From Dehalococcoidales bacterium (GTDB lineage: Bacteria > Chloroflexota > Dehalococcoidia > Dehalococcoidales > UBA2162), in contig JAFGCW010000048.1 of NCBI GenBank assembly GCA_016932435.1, forward strand, positions 1-64,000: 64,000 bases of DNA, written 5' to 3'. The stretch's first letter is position 1. Each line of letters starts with the position of its first letter. The notes under the pieces were generated by a model. It was given only the letters and a program-made list of their open reading frames with translations, did not search any database and was not told where the DNA came from. This document shows, in pieces, positions 34,981-43,068 of this stretch. The position numbers and the translations under genes are program-made.

Positions 34981-35271
34981 ATGAGCTTTGAAGACAGGTC
35001 CCTCCAGTGTTCTGATTGTGGCACAACGTTCACTTTTAGTGCCGAGGAACAGGAATTTTTCCAGTCAAAAGGATATGTCAATGAACCAAAACGTTGTCCC
35101 GAGTGCCGCCAGGCCAGAAAAGCCCAGCGATACGGGAGTGGTTACGGAACCAGGCGACAGATGTACCCGGTAGTATGTGCCGAATGCGGTAAGGATACCG
35201 AAGTACCATTCGAGCCGCGTGGCGACAGACCGGTTTACTGCAGTGACTGCTACCAGAAAGTAAAGCACTAA
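34981..35271 (+). CDS. Zinc-ribbon domain protein
   Basis: 96 residues with four CxxC pairs: CSDC, CPEC, CAEC and CSDC, giving two zinc ribbons. DRSLQCSDCGTTFTFSAEEQ and FFQSKGY with PKRCPECRQARK is the family pattern; the second half is VVCAECGKDTEVPFEPRG and YCSDCY. Widespread in Chloroflexota, role unknown, possibly nucleic-acid or translation related. The true ATG has GAGGAGG nine bases before; an upstream TTG at 34936 would lie before that site. Followed by a long hairpin, then rpsU. Confidence 0.82.
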   Translation: MSFEDRSLQCSDCGTTFTFSAEEQEFFQSKGYVNEPKRCPECRQARKAQRYGSGYGTRRQMYPVVCAECGKDTEVPFEPRGDRPVYCSDCYQKVKH

Positions 35272-35294
35272 ACAGTAAAAAGGTAAAAAATGTG

Positions 35295-35331
35295 ATACTG
35301 CAAGGATTGAATTACACTCATCCTTGCAGTA
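35295..35331 (+). terminator. Hairpin between the zinc-ribbon gene and rpsU
   Basis: Perfect 13-base stem ATACTGCAAGGAT / ATCCTTGCAGTAT with an 11-base loop, 24 bases after the stop. No T-run follows. It may be a terminator or an RNA fold controlling rpsU, whose ATG is 26 bases on. Confidence 0.6.
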
Positions 35332-35356
35332 TCCTTGAAAAGCAGGTGTATAATAT

Positions 35357-35560
35357 ATGTCTATGCAGGTATCGATAAGAGAAGGCGAATCACAGGAATC
35401 GTTGCTGCGCCGATTTCAGAGAATGGTGCAGACAAGCGGCGTTCTACGTGAAGCGAAAGTCTATCGCCACTTCATCTCCCGCGGGGAGAAGGAAAGAATG
35501 AAAGCGCAGAAAAGCGCCAGGCGAAGACGACGCCAGATGAACTCCTCCGGGCAAAGGTAG
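35357..35560 (+). CDS. rpsU: 30S ribosomal protein S21
   Basis: 67 residues, highly basic: VSIREGESQESLLRRFQRMV, then GVLREAKVYRHFISRGEKER and MKAQKSARRRRRQ. S21 helps the 30S subunit bind mRNA start regions. The length fits the family. Two possible starts (ATG 35357 or 35363); neither has a strong Shine-Dalgarno, in keeping with S21 often being tightly controlled. A stable hairpin lies upstream. Confidence 0.9.
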   Translation: MSMQVSIREGESQESLLRRFQRMVQTSGVLREAKVYRHFISRGEKERMKAQKSARRRRRQMNSSGQR

Positions 35561-35597
35561 AACTAAAGATAATCCGCCTATAATCTTGAGGGATTTT

Positions 35598-37082
35598 ATG
35601 AAAATACTTTTGGTCTACCCGCAGTACCCGGACACCTTCTGGAGTTTCAAGCACGCATTGAAATTCGTCTCCAAAAAAGCAGCTTTTCCGCCGCTTGGTT
35701 TATTGACAGTGGCGGCAATGCTCCCTGAAAAATGGAATAAAAAACTCATAGATATGAATATCAGCAGGCTCACCGATAGTGAAATCGAGTGGGCCGATTT
35801 AGTTTTCATCTCCGCGATGGAGGTCCAGAAAGATTCCGTTCGGAGGATAGTTGCCCAGTGCAATAAACTCGGTGCAACGATAGTTGCCGGCGGCCCCCTT
35901 TTCACCACCGGTTATATTGAATTCGAAGGGATAGATCATTTCGTTCTCGGAGAAGCCGAGAATACGCTTCAACCTTTCCTGGACGATTTGGAAAAAGGGC
36001 AAGCCAGGCATATTTATCATTCAGAAGAACGACCTGATATCACCTCTACTCCGGTACCTATGTGGTCTTTACTCGATATGAAGCACTACTCCTCGATGAA
36101 TCTGCAATACTCACGGGGATGTCCTTATGACTGTGAGTTCTGCGATATCGTGGTGCTGAACGGACATATTCCAAGGACTAAGACAAAGGATCAATTTGTT
36201 GCAGAAATGGATTCCCTGTACAAGCATGGCTGGCGAGGCAGTCTTTTTATAGTCGACGATAACTTTATCGGCAATAAAAAGAAGCTGAAAGCTGAGATAC
36301 TCCCAGCTCTCATAGAATGGCGGCAAAGGACAAAATATCCATTCGTCCTCTACACGGAAGTATCCATCAATCTCGCCGATGATGATGAACTGATCCGGTT
36401 GATGGTAGACGCGGGATTCGACGTTGTGTTTATCGGTATCGAAACGCCCAATGAAGACAGCCTGGTCGAATGTACGAAAGCCCAGAACCAGAATCGTGAC
36501 ATGGTAGCATCCGTCAGGAAACTCCAGGAATTGGGACTGGAGGTACAGGGTGGCTTCATCATTGGTTTCGATAACGACACCGAATCGATTTTTCAGACAC
36601 AGATAGATTTCATACAGAACAGCGGCATCGTTACCGCGATGGTCGGGCTGCTCAACGCACCTCTCGGTACCAAGCTGTATAAGCGACTCCAGAAAGAAGA
36701 CCGCCTGCTGAAGACAATGAGTGGTAACAACACTGATTCTACGCTGAATTTTGTACCCGTAATGAACACCGAGACGCTTATCAACGGATACAGACAGGTA
36801 ATCCAATATATTTATTCTCCTAAACAGTATTACGAGAGAATAAAGACTTTTATGAAGGTATATAAACCTCCAAGAACGCAGGCCGGGAAAATACAGCTTC
36901 ATCATGTTAAGGCAGTATTCGGCTCTATCTGGCATATTGGCATCAGGGGTGAGGGAAGAAGACATTACTGGAAGCTGTTTCTTTCCTACCTCGTAAAATC
37001 ACCCGCAAAATTCGGCCGGTTCATCGTACTTTCAATTTACGGTTACCATTTCTACAAGGTAGCCACCGAAGAAACGTGGTAA
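35598..37082 (+). CDS. B12-binding radical SAM protein (DUF4070 type)
   Basis: 494 residues. N-terminal cobalamin-binding domain (KILLVYPQYPDTFWSFKHAL, then SKKAAFPPLGLLTVAAMLPE). Radical SAM core with the iron-sulfur motif YSRGCPYDCEFCDI (CxxxCxxC) and IVDDNFIGN. The C-terminal DUF4070 region is typical, with HWRY-like positions near YYERIKTFMKVY. DUF4070 proteins include methylases such as the hopanoid C-2/C-3 type enzymes, but this one has no hopanoid neighbours here. ATG at 35598 follows GAGGG at proper spacing, four codons inside a longer TTG frame. Confidence 0.85.
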   Translation: MKILLVYPQYPDTFWSFKHALKFVSKKAAFPPLGLLTVAAMLPEKWNKKLIDMNISRLTDSEIEWADLVFISAMEVQKDSVRRIVAQCNKLGATIVAGGPLFTTGYIEFEGIDHFVLGEAENTLQPFLDDLEKGQARHIYHSEERPDITSTPVPMWSLLDMKHYSSMNLQYSRGCPYDCEFCDIVVLNGHIPRTKTKDQFVAEMDSLYKHGWRGSLFIVDDNFIGNKKKLKAEILPALIEWRQRTKYPFVLYTEVSINLADDDELIRLMVDAGFDVVFIGIETPNEDSLVECTKAQNQNRDMVASVRKLQELGLEVQGGFIIGFDNDTESIFQTQIDFIQNSGIVTAMVGLLNAPLGTKLYKRLQKEDRLLKTMSGNNTDSTLNFVPVMNTETLINGYRQVIQYIYSPKQYYERIKTFMKVYKPPRTQAGKIQLHHVKAVFGSIWHIGIRGEGRRHYWKLFLSYLVKSPAKFGRFIVLSIYGYHFYKVATEETW

Positions 37083-37275
37083 CACATTAGCCACACCCCT
37101 TTTTCTACCATATAAGACTTCATAAATCCGCTTACCCATATCTCCGATATTACCAATACAACCGGCCTGTACAGGCCGGTTTTAATATGTAAATATATAA
37201 TGTCCCGTTCGTATATGTCCGGTTTTTTACCTGCCAGGCGTTTTATATAGTGAACGGCAAAAAGGAGACATCCGG

Positions 37276-37809
37276 TTGGAAGCAGTAGCATTAATAGCCA
37301 GGATCCGCGCCGGCAACCCGGATGCTTTTGAACAGGTGATCGACCGATACCAGGTCCCGATTACCCGTTACCTGTACCGGCTGACAGGTGACTACGAAAT
37401 CGCGAAGGACCTGACACAGGAAACGTTCATAAAAGCATACCGGAGTATCCTGAAAACGGACAGCGAACTGAAACTCAACGCCTGGCTTTATCGCATTGCT
37501 ACCAACACCGCCATACAGCACCTTCGAAGGAAAAAACTGGTTACTTTTATACCTTTTGAGAATATATTACATTCGGAATCCCGGAATAACGGGGTAAATT
37601 CCGATGCACCGGTTGAAGAGATTGCGATCAAGGATGCGTTAAGTAAAATCCCTTACGAACAGAGAATCTGTGTGGTGCTTCATTACGTTGAAGGATTTAA
37701 ATACCGTGAAATCGCCGAAACAATGGGTATCTCCGAAGAAGCCGTTCGGAAAAGAGTAACCAGGGGTGTACAGGTATTTCGGCGATCATACGACGGAGGA
37801 GAAGAATAA
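37276..37809 (+). CDS. ECF-type RNA polymerase sigma factor
   Basis: 177 residues. Region 2: FEQVIDRYQVPITRYLYRLT, DLTQETFIKAYRSI and LNAWLYRIATNTAIQHLRRK. Region 4: VLHYVEGFKYREIAETMGIS. TTG start with AAAGGAG ten bases before. Its stop overlaps the ATG of the membrane anti-sigma by one base (TAATG), so both are made together. It would drive its own operon and others under whatever signal the sensor protein receives. Confidence 0.93.
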   Translation: MEAVALIARIRAGNPDAFEQVIDRYQVPITRYLYRLTGDYEIAKDLTQETFIKAYRSILKTDSELKLNAWLYRIATNTAIQHLRRKKLVTFIPFENILHSESRNNGVNSDAPVEEIAIKDALSKIPYEQRICVVLHYVEGFKYREIAETMGISEEAVRKRVTRGVQVFRRSYDGGEE

Positions 37810-39737
37810 TGGACTGCAAAGACCTACAGGAGCTGCTGCTGGCTTACGCTGACGACGAGTTAAGCGGAACCCTGCGTGATTTCATCGAAGAACACCTTAA
37901 AGGCTGTGTAAAGTGCCGGATTACGCTGTCTGAATATAAAAAAGCACGGGAAAACCTCCTTTCACTCCGTGCAACGTCCAATATCCCTGATATAAAAGAA
38001 ATAATTATGGAGGAAATCAGAACAATGAAAACAAGTATTGGAATTAAGCGTTTTCTGCGTCCTGCATTGATAGCCGTACCTGTGGTGGTTATCGTTGCCC
38101 TCGTCCTGGCGCTTCAACCCTTCGGTACATCCGAAGATACGTCGGGTGTCATAGCGAAGGCATATGATGCCACAAGCAAGTTAAGTTCTTTCAGATACGA
38201 AAAAGACGAGTACGACCAGGACAGTCCGTCTGAAGAACCGGTCCACAGTTACCATGCCGAAATAGCATATGTCGCGCCGGATAGATTTTATACTTCGTCT
38301 GAAAGTTACACACTTAAAACACCCGGTCTTGAAGGACCGATGGAAAAAATCGTGATCGGTGATACACTATACCAAAATATGCCGGTTACTACGAAACTTG
38401 AATCCGAATATTTCGAGCAACTGGAACTCACAGAAGAAAAAAGCTTTAAATACCTGAATATGCTGGTCGAAGTCGAAACACTCGATGACGAGGTTATAGA
38501 CGGCACCGAATGTTATCACTACGTTGGCGAAGTCGACATGGAAAAATACCTGGAATCTTACCGTCCGGTTCTCGAAAGAATGTATTATCGTATGGACAAG
38601 CAACTACCCTGGGGTATGACAACCAGCCTGGAAGATTTTATTGAAGACAGTAATACCCGGTCACGCACTCAGGATATGACCTTCGAATTCTGGATCGGAA
38701 AAGACGATTACCTTCTCCGCCAGGCTAAATTTACCTATCAGACCAGGGAAGGTGAAGTATCCGATTGGAATGAGTATATTTCTTTCGGTATTATGCACTA
38801 CTACGATCTCAACGGAGATATCACCATCGAGGCGCCGCTGGATGAATCCGGCGAACTCCTGGCTGGCTGGAGTTCTTATACTCTCGAAGCACTCGAGATA
38901 CCGGACGAACCTGAAACACCGGAAGTCGTCGCCGTTGCGAAAACACCTGATGAAAACGAGGTAATTCCTGAGGAGCTATTAAAGGCCGCTCACGTTACAG
39001 AAAAACTCAATTCATACAGGGCTGAATCCACATCATGGGAGTACGTAGAAGGTGAATGGATGATATCCCGCAACGGTCTTTCAGAATATGGTGGATATAA
39101 TCAATACCGTAAAAGAATCAAACCTACCGAAGAATACAAAGCGGAAAGTACCTTTCTGGCAATAGATATGGAAACAATCCTTATCGATGATCAGCTATAC
39201 TCCAGAGGATTTGGACAAGCGTTGAAGAGTACAGGTGATGTAAATTCCGGAGGTCCCACCGGTGAAGAGACGCGCAAAATGATGGAGATGCTCTTTGATG
39301 TAGAAACTCTGCCGGAAGAAGAAATTAACGGCATTGAGTGCTATCATTTCCGCGGAATCGTAGATACTGAAAAATACCTTGAATGGTATCGTCCTCTCTA
39401 TATTGAGTCTCTGATCGAGTACAACGAGACAGTGGAAGAAGGCCAGATAACGATGGATCCCGAACAAAGTTGGGAAGGAATGGTAGACTTCCAGCGTGCC
39501 AAAGAAACGATTTACGAATACTGGATAGGGAAAGACGACTACATCATGCGTAAAAGAGTGATAACCGACCGTTTACTTGAAGCTAATACACTACCTGTCG
39601 ATGATCTTTCCCACGAATCGACGCAGCAAACCATCTCCTACTATATCAATTTCAATGAACCTGTCGAGATTATCGCACCGCTGGATGAATCAGGCAAACT
39701 GCTGGAAGGATGGTTTGTGGTTACTCTGGAAGACTAG
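37809..39737 (+). CDS. Membrane anti-sigma factor with zf-HC2 domain and tandem outer sensor domains
   Basis: 642 residues. The N-terminal zinc-binding anti-sigma domain has HLKGCVKC (residues about 28-36, HxxxCxxC), then one membrane helix about 78-100 (LIAVPVVVIVALVLALQPF). The rest lies outside in two repeats of about 250 residues, each with FWIGKDDYLLRQ or YWIGKDDYIMRK and the end block APLDESGELLAGW or APLDESGKLLEGW. The repeats look like LppX/LolA-type lipid-binding lipoprotein folds, fused to an anti-sigma. This would let an outer ligand control sigma release. Terminator follows. Confidence 0.82.
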   Translation: MDCKDLQELLLAYADDELSGTLRDFIEEHLKGCVKCRITLSEYKKARENLLSLRATSNIPDIKEIIMEEIRTMKTSIGIKRFLRPALIAVPVVVIVALVLALQPFGTSEDTSGVIAKAYDATSKLSSFRYEKDEYDQDSPSEEPVHSYHAEIAYVAPDRFYTSSESYTLKTPGLEGPMEKIVIGDTLYQNMPVTTKLESEYFEQLELTEEKSFKYLNMLVEVETLDDEVIDGTECYHYVGEVDMEKYLESYRPVLERMYYRMDKQLPWGMTTSLEDFIEDSNTRSRTQDMTFEFWIGKDDYLLRQAKFTYQTREGEVSDWNEYISFGIMHYYDLNGDITIEAPLDESGELLAGWSSYTLEALEIPDEPETPEVVAVAKTPDENEVIPEELLKAAHVTEKLNSYRAESTSWEYVEGEWMISRNGLSEYGGYNQYRKRIKPTEEYKAESTFLAIDMETILIDDQLYSRGFGQALKSTGDVNSGGPTGEETRKMMEMLFDVETLPEEEINGIECYHFRGIVDTEKYLEWYRPLYIESLIEYNETVEEGQITMDPEQSWEGMVDFQRAKETIYEYWIGKDDYIMRKRVITDRLLEANTLPVDDLSHESTQQTISYYINFNEPVEIIAPLDESGKLLEGWFVVTLED

Positions 39738-39757
39738 ACTCAACCTCTGCTCTTCAT

Positions 39758-39788
39758 GAAGCCGTTCCGACTAAGTCGGAACGGCTTC
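39758..39788 (+). terminator. Hairpin terminator after the ECF operon
   Basis: GAAGCCGTTCCGAC / GTCGGAACGGCTTC with TAA loop, a perfect 14-base stem; T-rich sequence follows only partly. Confidence 0.8.
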
Positions 39789-39817
39789 GGTTTCCAGCCA
39801 TAAAATCACCCTTCAAT

Positions 39818-39846
39818 TTGACTTTATGTTACAAATGGGCTAACAT
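39818..39846 (+). promoter_or_regulatory. Promoter of tatA
   Basis: TTGACT at 39818-39823, 17-base spacer, TAACAT at 39841-39846, 54 bases before the tatA start. Confidence 0.55.
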
Positions 39847-39899
39847 ACGATTGGCTTGAAACATCTACCGAAAGACTTAATCCAGGGGGATAAAAAGAT

Positions 39900-40136
39900 A
39901 TGCCGTTTCGTATGGGTCCTTGGGAAATCGCATTAATCGTAGTAATTATCCTTATTGTCTTCGGAGTAGGCAAACTTCCACAGGTCGGAGGAGCGATAGG
40001 TAAAGGTTTAAGGTCATTCCGCAAGGGACAACAGGGCGTACTGGAAGAAGATGATGAGGATGAAGAAGAAGACGAGGAAGAAGTAAAACCTAAACCCAAA
40101 AAGAAAGTTACTGCAAAGAAAAAAGCCAAGAAATAA
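39900..40136 (+). CDS. tatA: Sec-independent protein translocase subunit TatA
   Basis: 78 residues. N-terminal membrane helix [20 protein letters not shown], hinge and amphipathic helix [19 protein letters not shown], as in TatA/TatE. The tail is unusually acidic (a run of Asp/Glu) and then Lys-rich. It builds the twin-arginine pore for folded, often metal-bearing proteins. It is alone: tatC is not in the window. Promoter and terminator flank it, so it is a single-gene unit. Confidence 0.92.
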   Translation: MPFRMGPWEIALIVVIILIVFGVGKLPQVGGAIGKGLRSFRKGQQGVLEEDDEDEEEDEEEVKPKPKKKVTAKKKAKK

Positions 40137-40160
40137 CAATTCATAATAAATGGAAATAAA

Positions 40161-40188
40161 AAGACCGGATTTCAATCCGGTCTTTTTT
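40161..40188. terminator. Intrinsic terminator after tatA
   Basis: AAGACCGGAT / ATCCGGTCTT stem with a small loop and six T following; also suits the convergent minus-strand gene. Confidence 0.9.
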
Positions 40189-40210
40189 CTTTACCGCCTG
40201 ATAACAATGA

Positions 40211-41179
40211 TTAAACAAGACCTAACGTCTCGCTTAATTCTTCCGCGGTATACTTACCAGGATGGTCGCTGTTGGCTGCCATTTCAAGGGTAATATTAAG
40301 AAGTTTCTCATTTATGGGCGCTTTCTTACCGATACTCGCAGCCAGGCGTACGACCTCCCCGTTCAGAAAATCCGTTTCAACCGAGCCCTGTTCACGGGCA
40401 AGACTCTGCCATGTGGAACTCTGGGCTTCCGAAGGAATACTCCCTTTCAATGGCTCATTGATCTCCGGCCATTCCTTACTCACCTGTTCCTGAGATATCC
40501 AGTTAACTCCTGCTTCATCCAGCAGGTCGGCAAGCTCTTGCTGTGCCGCCTGCATTATATGCCCCATCTCACCCCATTTTGCATTCGTGATAGCTCCGAT
40601 GGCATTCCCGAGATTAGCCATTAACTTACCCCATTTGTACGGGATTACGTCTTCGACTGTTTTTACGTAGAAACTTGCCTTGCGTAATTGTTCCGCTACT
40701 GTTTCGGCAATCTCATCTTTACCTTTGGGATAACACCCGATAATAAACCAGCCCGGCGGATCACGCCTGGCGATAATCTCGCCATCATTCAGGTAGACTG
40801 ACCCTACCCTTACCATAGCGCCGTATGCGCGGGGGAAATACCGGGAAATGATTTCTTCGTTCCGTATTCCATTCTGAAAACTGAAAACCGGGACATCATC
40901 GACCACCTTCTTAAGGTCTTTCATAGCTTCTTCAGTGTTTTGCCCCTTCATCGTCAGGCATACGACGTCATCAGGCCTGTATTTTATTTGTTCAGGTCCG
41001 GTAACCGCCGGTATTTTCAAATACTCCGTGCCGGCAGGAGCTATAAACTTCAGACCGTTCTTATTGATTGCATTAACGTGACCGGGACGACCTATCAGAA
41101 CCACGTCGTGGCTGGTTCTTGCCAGGTGCCCGCCCATCACACCACCGATTCCACCCGCACCATAGATTATGATTCGCAT
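40211..41179 (-). CDS. Ketopantoate reductase (ApbA/PanE) family protein
   Basis: 322 residues. NADP-binding motif IYGAGGIGGVMGGHLARTSH, catalytic-region KGQNTEEAM and FQNGIRNEEII. The C-terminal ApbA_C domain carries the Lys in VIPYKWGKLMANLGNAIGAI. Family members reduce 2-oxo acids such as ketopantoate with NADPH, but many paralogues have other substrates, and pantothenate genes do not surround it. GGAGGG site before ATG. Normal length. Confidence 0.85.
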   Translation of the reverse strand: MRIIIYGAGGIGGVMGGHLARTSHDVVLIGRPGHVNAINKNGLKFIAPAGTEYLKIPAVTGPEQIKYRPDDVVCLTMKGQNTEEAMKDLKKVVDDVPVFSFQNGIRNEEIISRYFPRAYGAMVRVGSVYLNDGEIIARRDPPGWFIIGCYPKGKDEIAETVAEQLRKASFYVKTVEDVIPYKWGKLMANLGNAIGAITNAKWGEMGHIMQAAQQELADLLDEAGVNWISQEQVSKEWPEINEPLKGSIPSEAQSSTWQSLAREQGSVETDFLNGEVVRLAASIGKKAPINEKLLNITLEMAANSDHPGKYTAEELSETLGLV

Positions 41180-41264
41180 TGCAGCCCTCCATTGTTGATA
41201 TAAAATTCTGGCATAAATGGTTCGAAAATTGCAAAAAAAATTTATTTAGTTGGTAAGTATTTTC

Positions 41265-41446
41265 CTCACCCCTGGCCCCTCTCCAGCCAGAGCCATTGCT
41301 GCTTGTTGTTGGTCATTCTAGGCTGGAGAGGGGAGTTAATTTGAGAGGGGGCTGAGCTCCCTCTCAGTTACTTATTCCCACTTTCACGCAAGCTGATTAT
41401 CTCTATTAATGATGGTACAGCGTGAGAGGGGGATACAGGGGGTGAG
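41265..41446. repeat. MITE-like inverted-repeat element
   Basis: The left end CTCACCCCTGGCCCCTCTC and right end GAGAGGGGGATACAGGGGGT then GAG are near inverted complements. An internal pair GGCTGGAGAGGGG mirrors CCCCTCTCCAGCC. It encodes no protein. It looks like a non-autonomous repeat or a palindromic insertion of the CTCACCCC type seen scattered in some Chloroflexota and other genomes. Confidence 0.6.
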
Positions 41447-41489
41447 TTTAAAACGAATAAATATCAAACAATATCTGCAAAAAATCAGG

Positions 41490-41518
41490 TTGTTTGCCCG
41501 GTCGGTTCGTGATAATCT
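41490..41518 (+). promoter_or_regulatory. Possible glpK promoter
   Basis: TTGTTT at 41490-41495, 17-base spacer, TAATCT at 41513-41518, 37 bases before the start codon. Confidence 0.45.
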
Positions 41519-41554
41519 ATTGATTATATTCTTAAACTTGGCAAATGGGTAACA

Positions 41555-43054
41555 ATGGCAGGAAAATTCATACTGGCTATAGACCAGGGTACTACGGCAA
41601 GTACGGCGTTAGTTATCGATGCCGAAGGACAGGTCATTTCCAGAGTATCAAAAGAAATCAGTCGTGTCTTCCCACACCCGGGCTGGGTGGAGCAGGATCC
41701 GCAGGAGCTTTACCTTTCGGCCTTAGCAATCACCAATGAAGCTGTTGAAAAAGCCGGTATATCATCCATTGACATCAGGTGTCTGGGAATCACCAATCAG
41801 AGAGAAACGACTCTTGTCTGGGATAGAAATACCGGGAAACCGGTCGGAAACGCAATAGGATGGCAGTGCAGGCGTACCGCACACCTGTGTGAAGAACTGA
41901 AACAGCAAGGATTCGAACGAATAATACAGGAAAAGACAGGCTTAATCATCGATGCATATTTCTCCGCTACCAAGATACGCTGGCTTCTCGACAGCATTCC
42001 GGACGGTCAGAAACAGGCTGAGAACGGTAACCTGGTATTCGGTACCGTGGATACGTGGCTGGTATGGAATCTGACTGACGGCAGTGTACATGTCACCGAT
42101 TACAGTAATGCTTCACGGACAATGCTGTATAACATCCATACACTCGAATGGGATAAGGAACTCCTTCAGGCTCTGAAGATTCCGGAGACGATACTTCCCA
42201 GGGTAGTACAGTCAAGTGAGATTTACGGTGAAACCAGAGAAGGTTTGATCGGAGAAAACAGGATTCCTATCGGAGCGATAGCGGGAGATCAGCAGGCTGC
42301 CCTGTTCGGTCAGGCCTGTTATGAGTCAGGTTCAGCCAAGAATACTTATGGAACAGGCTCATTTGTCTTATTAAATACAGGCGCCAGCCCTGTAAGGTCT
42401 GAAAAAGGTCTGGTAACAACCCTGGCGTGGGGAGTAAATAATAAAGTCACGTATGCAATGGAAGGAAGTATTTTCATTACCGGTGCAGCCGTCCAGTGGT
42501 TGCGTGACGGTCTGGGTATTATATCAAACGCCGATGAGACTGAAGCCATGGCTCTCTCTGTAAAAGATACCGGCGGAGTTTATTTCGTTCCGACTTTTTC
42601 CGGAATGGGTGCTCCGTACTGGGATATGTATGCCAGAGGTACAATCGTAGGTCTCACACAGGGTACAACAAGGGATCACCTGGTAAGAGCCACTCTTGAA
42701 GCTATAGCATATCAGTCCCGGGATGTTATTGAAGCCATGGGTATGGAAACCGGACTCAGTATCCCTGTATTGAGAGTAGACGGTGGAGGTTCGGCCAATA
42801 ATTTCACGATGCAGTTTCAGTCCGACCTTCTCGGAATACCCATACAGGTCTCTGCCATAGCCGAAACTACCGCCCTGGGCGCAGGTTACCTCGCCGGACT
42901 GGCGATCGGTTTCTGGAAAGATACATCCGATATTTCACGAAAATGGCGTTCTTCCGTTAGCTACGAACCGACCATGTCCAACGATCGGCGAGAAGAATTA
43001 TACGCAGAATGGAAACGGGCAGTCGAGAGAGCGAAAAACTGGATCAAGGGTTAA
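41555..43054 (+). CDS. glpK: Glycerol kinase
   Basis: 499 residues, full length FGGY kinase. LAIDQGTTASTALVIDAEGQ at the front; GNAIGWQCRRTAHLCEELKQ; GAIAGDQQAALFGQACYESG; FSGMGAPYWDMYARGTIVGL; RVDGGGSANNFTMQFQSDLL. Makes glycerol 3-phosphate with ATP. It is immediately followed by the glycerol-3-phosphate dehydrogenase gene. No glpF facilitator is next to it. The start has only a weak ribosome-binding site. Confidence 0.95.
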   Translation: MAGKFILAIDQGTTASTALVIDAEGQVISRVSKEISRVFPHPGWVEQDPQELYLSALAITNEAVEKAGISSIDIRCLGITNQRETTLVWDRNTGKPVGNAIGWQCRRTAHLCEELKQQGFERIIQEKTGLIIDAYFSATKIRWLLDSIPDGQKQAENGNLVFGTVDTWLVWNLTDGSVHVTDYSNASRTMLYNIHTLEWDKELLQALKIPETILPRVVQSSEIYGETREGLIGENRIPIGAIAGDQQAALFGQACYESGSAKNTYGTGSFVLLNTGASPVRSEKGLVTTLAWGVNNKVTYAMEGSIFITGAAVQWLRDGLGIISNADETEAMALSVKDTGGVYFVPTFSGMGAPYWDMYARGTIVGLTQGTTRDHLVRATLEAIAYQSRDVIEAMGMETGLSIPVLRVDGGGSANNFTMQFQSDLLGIPIQVSAIAETTALGAGYLAGLAIGFWKDTSDISRKWRSSVSYEPTMSNDRREELYAEWKRAVERAKNWIKG

Positions 43055-43068
43055 ATAGCGGTATAACA

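Larger units (their letters stand above)
41180..41554. other. Intergenic region of 375 bases
   Basis: Contains an imperfect long inverted repeat (41265-41446) and the glpK promoter. No gene seen. Confidence 0.6.

Noticed and set aside
37309..37521. Minus-strand ORF in the second sigma factor gene
   Set aside because: Shadow of the sigma gene in another frame, without its own ribosome-binding site.
43009..43068. Upstream ATG start for the glycerol-3-phosphate dehydrogenase
   Set aside because: It lies inside glpK, lacks a ribosome-binding site, and adds residues that do not match the family.
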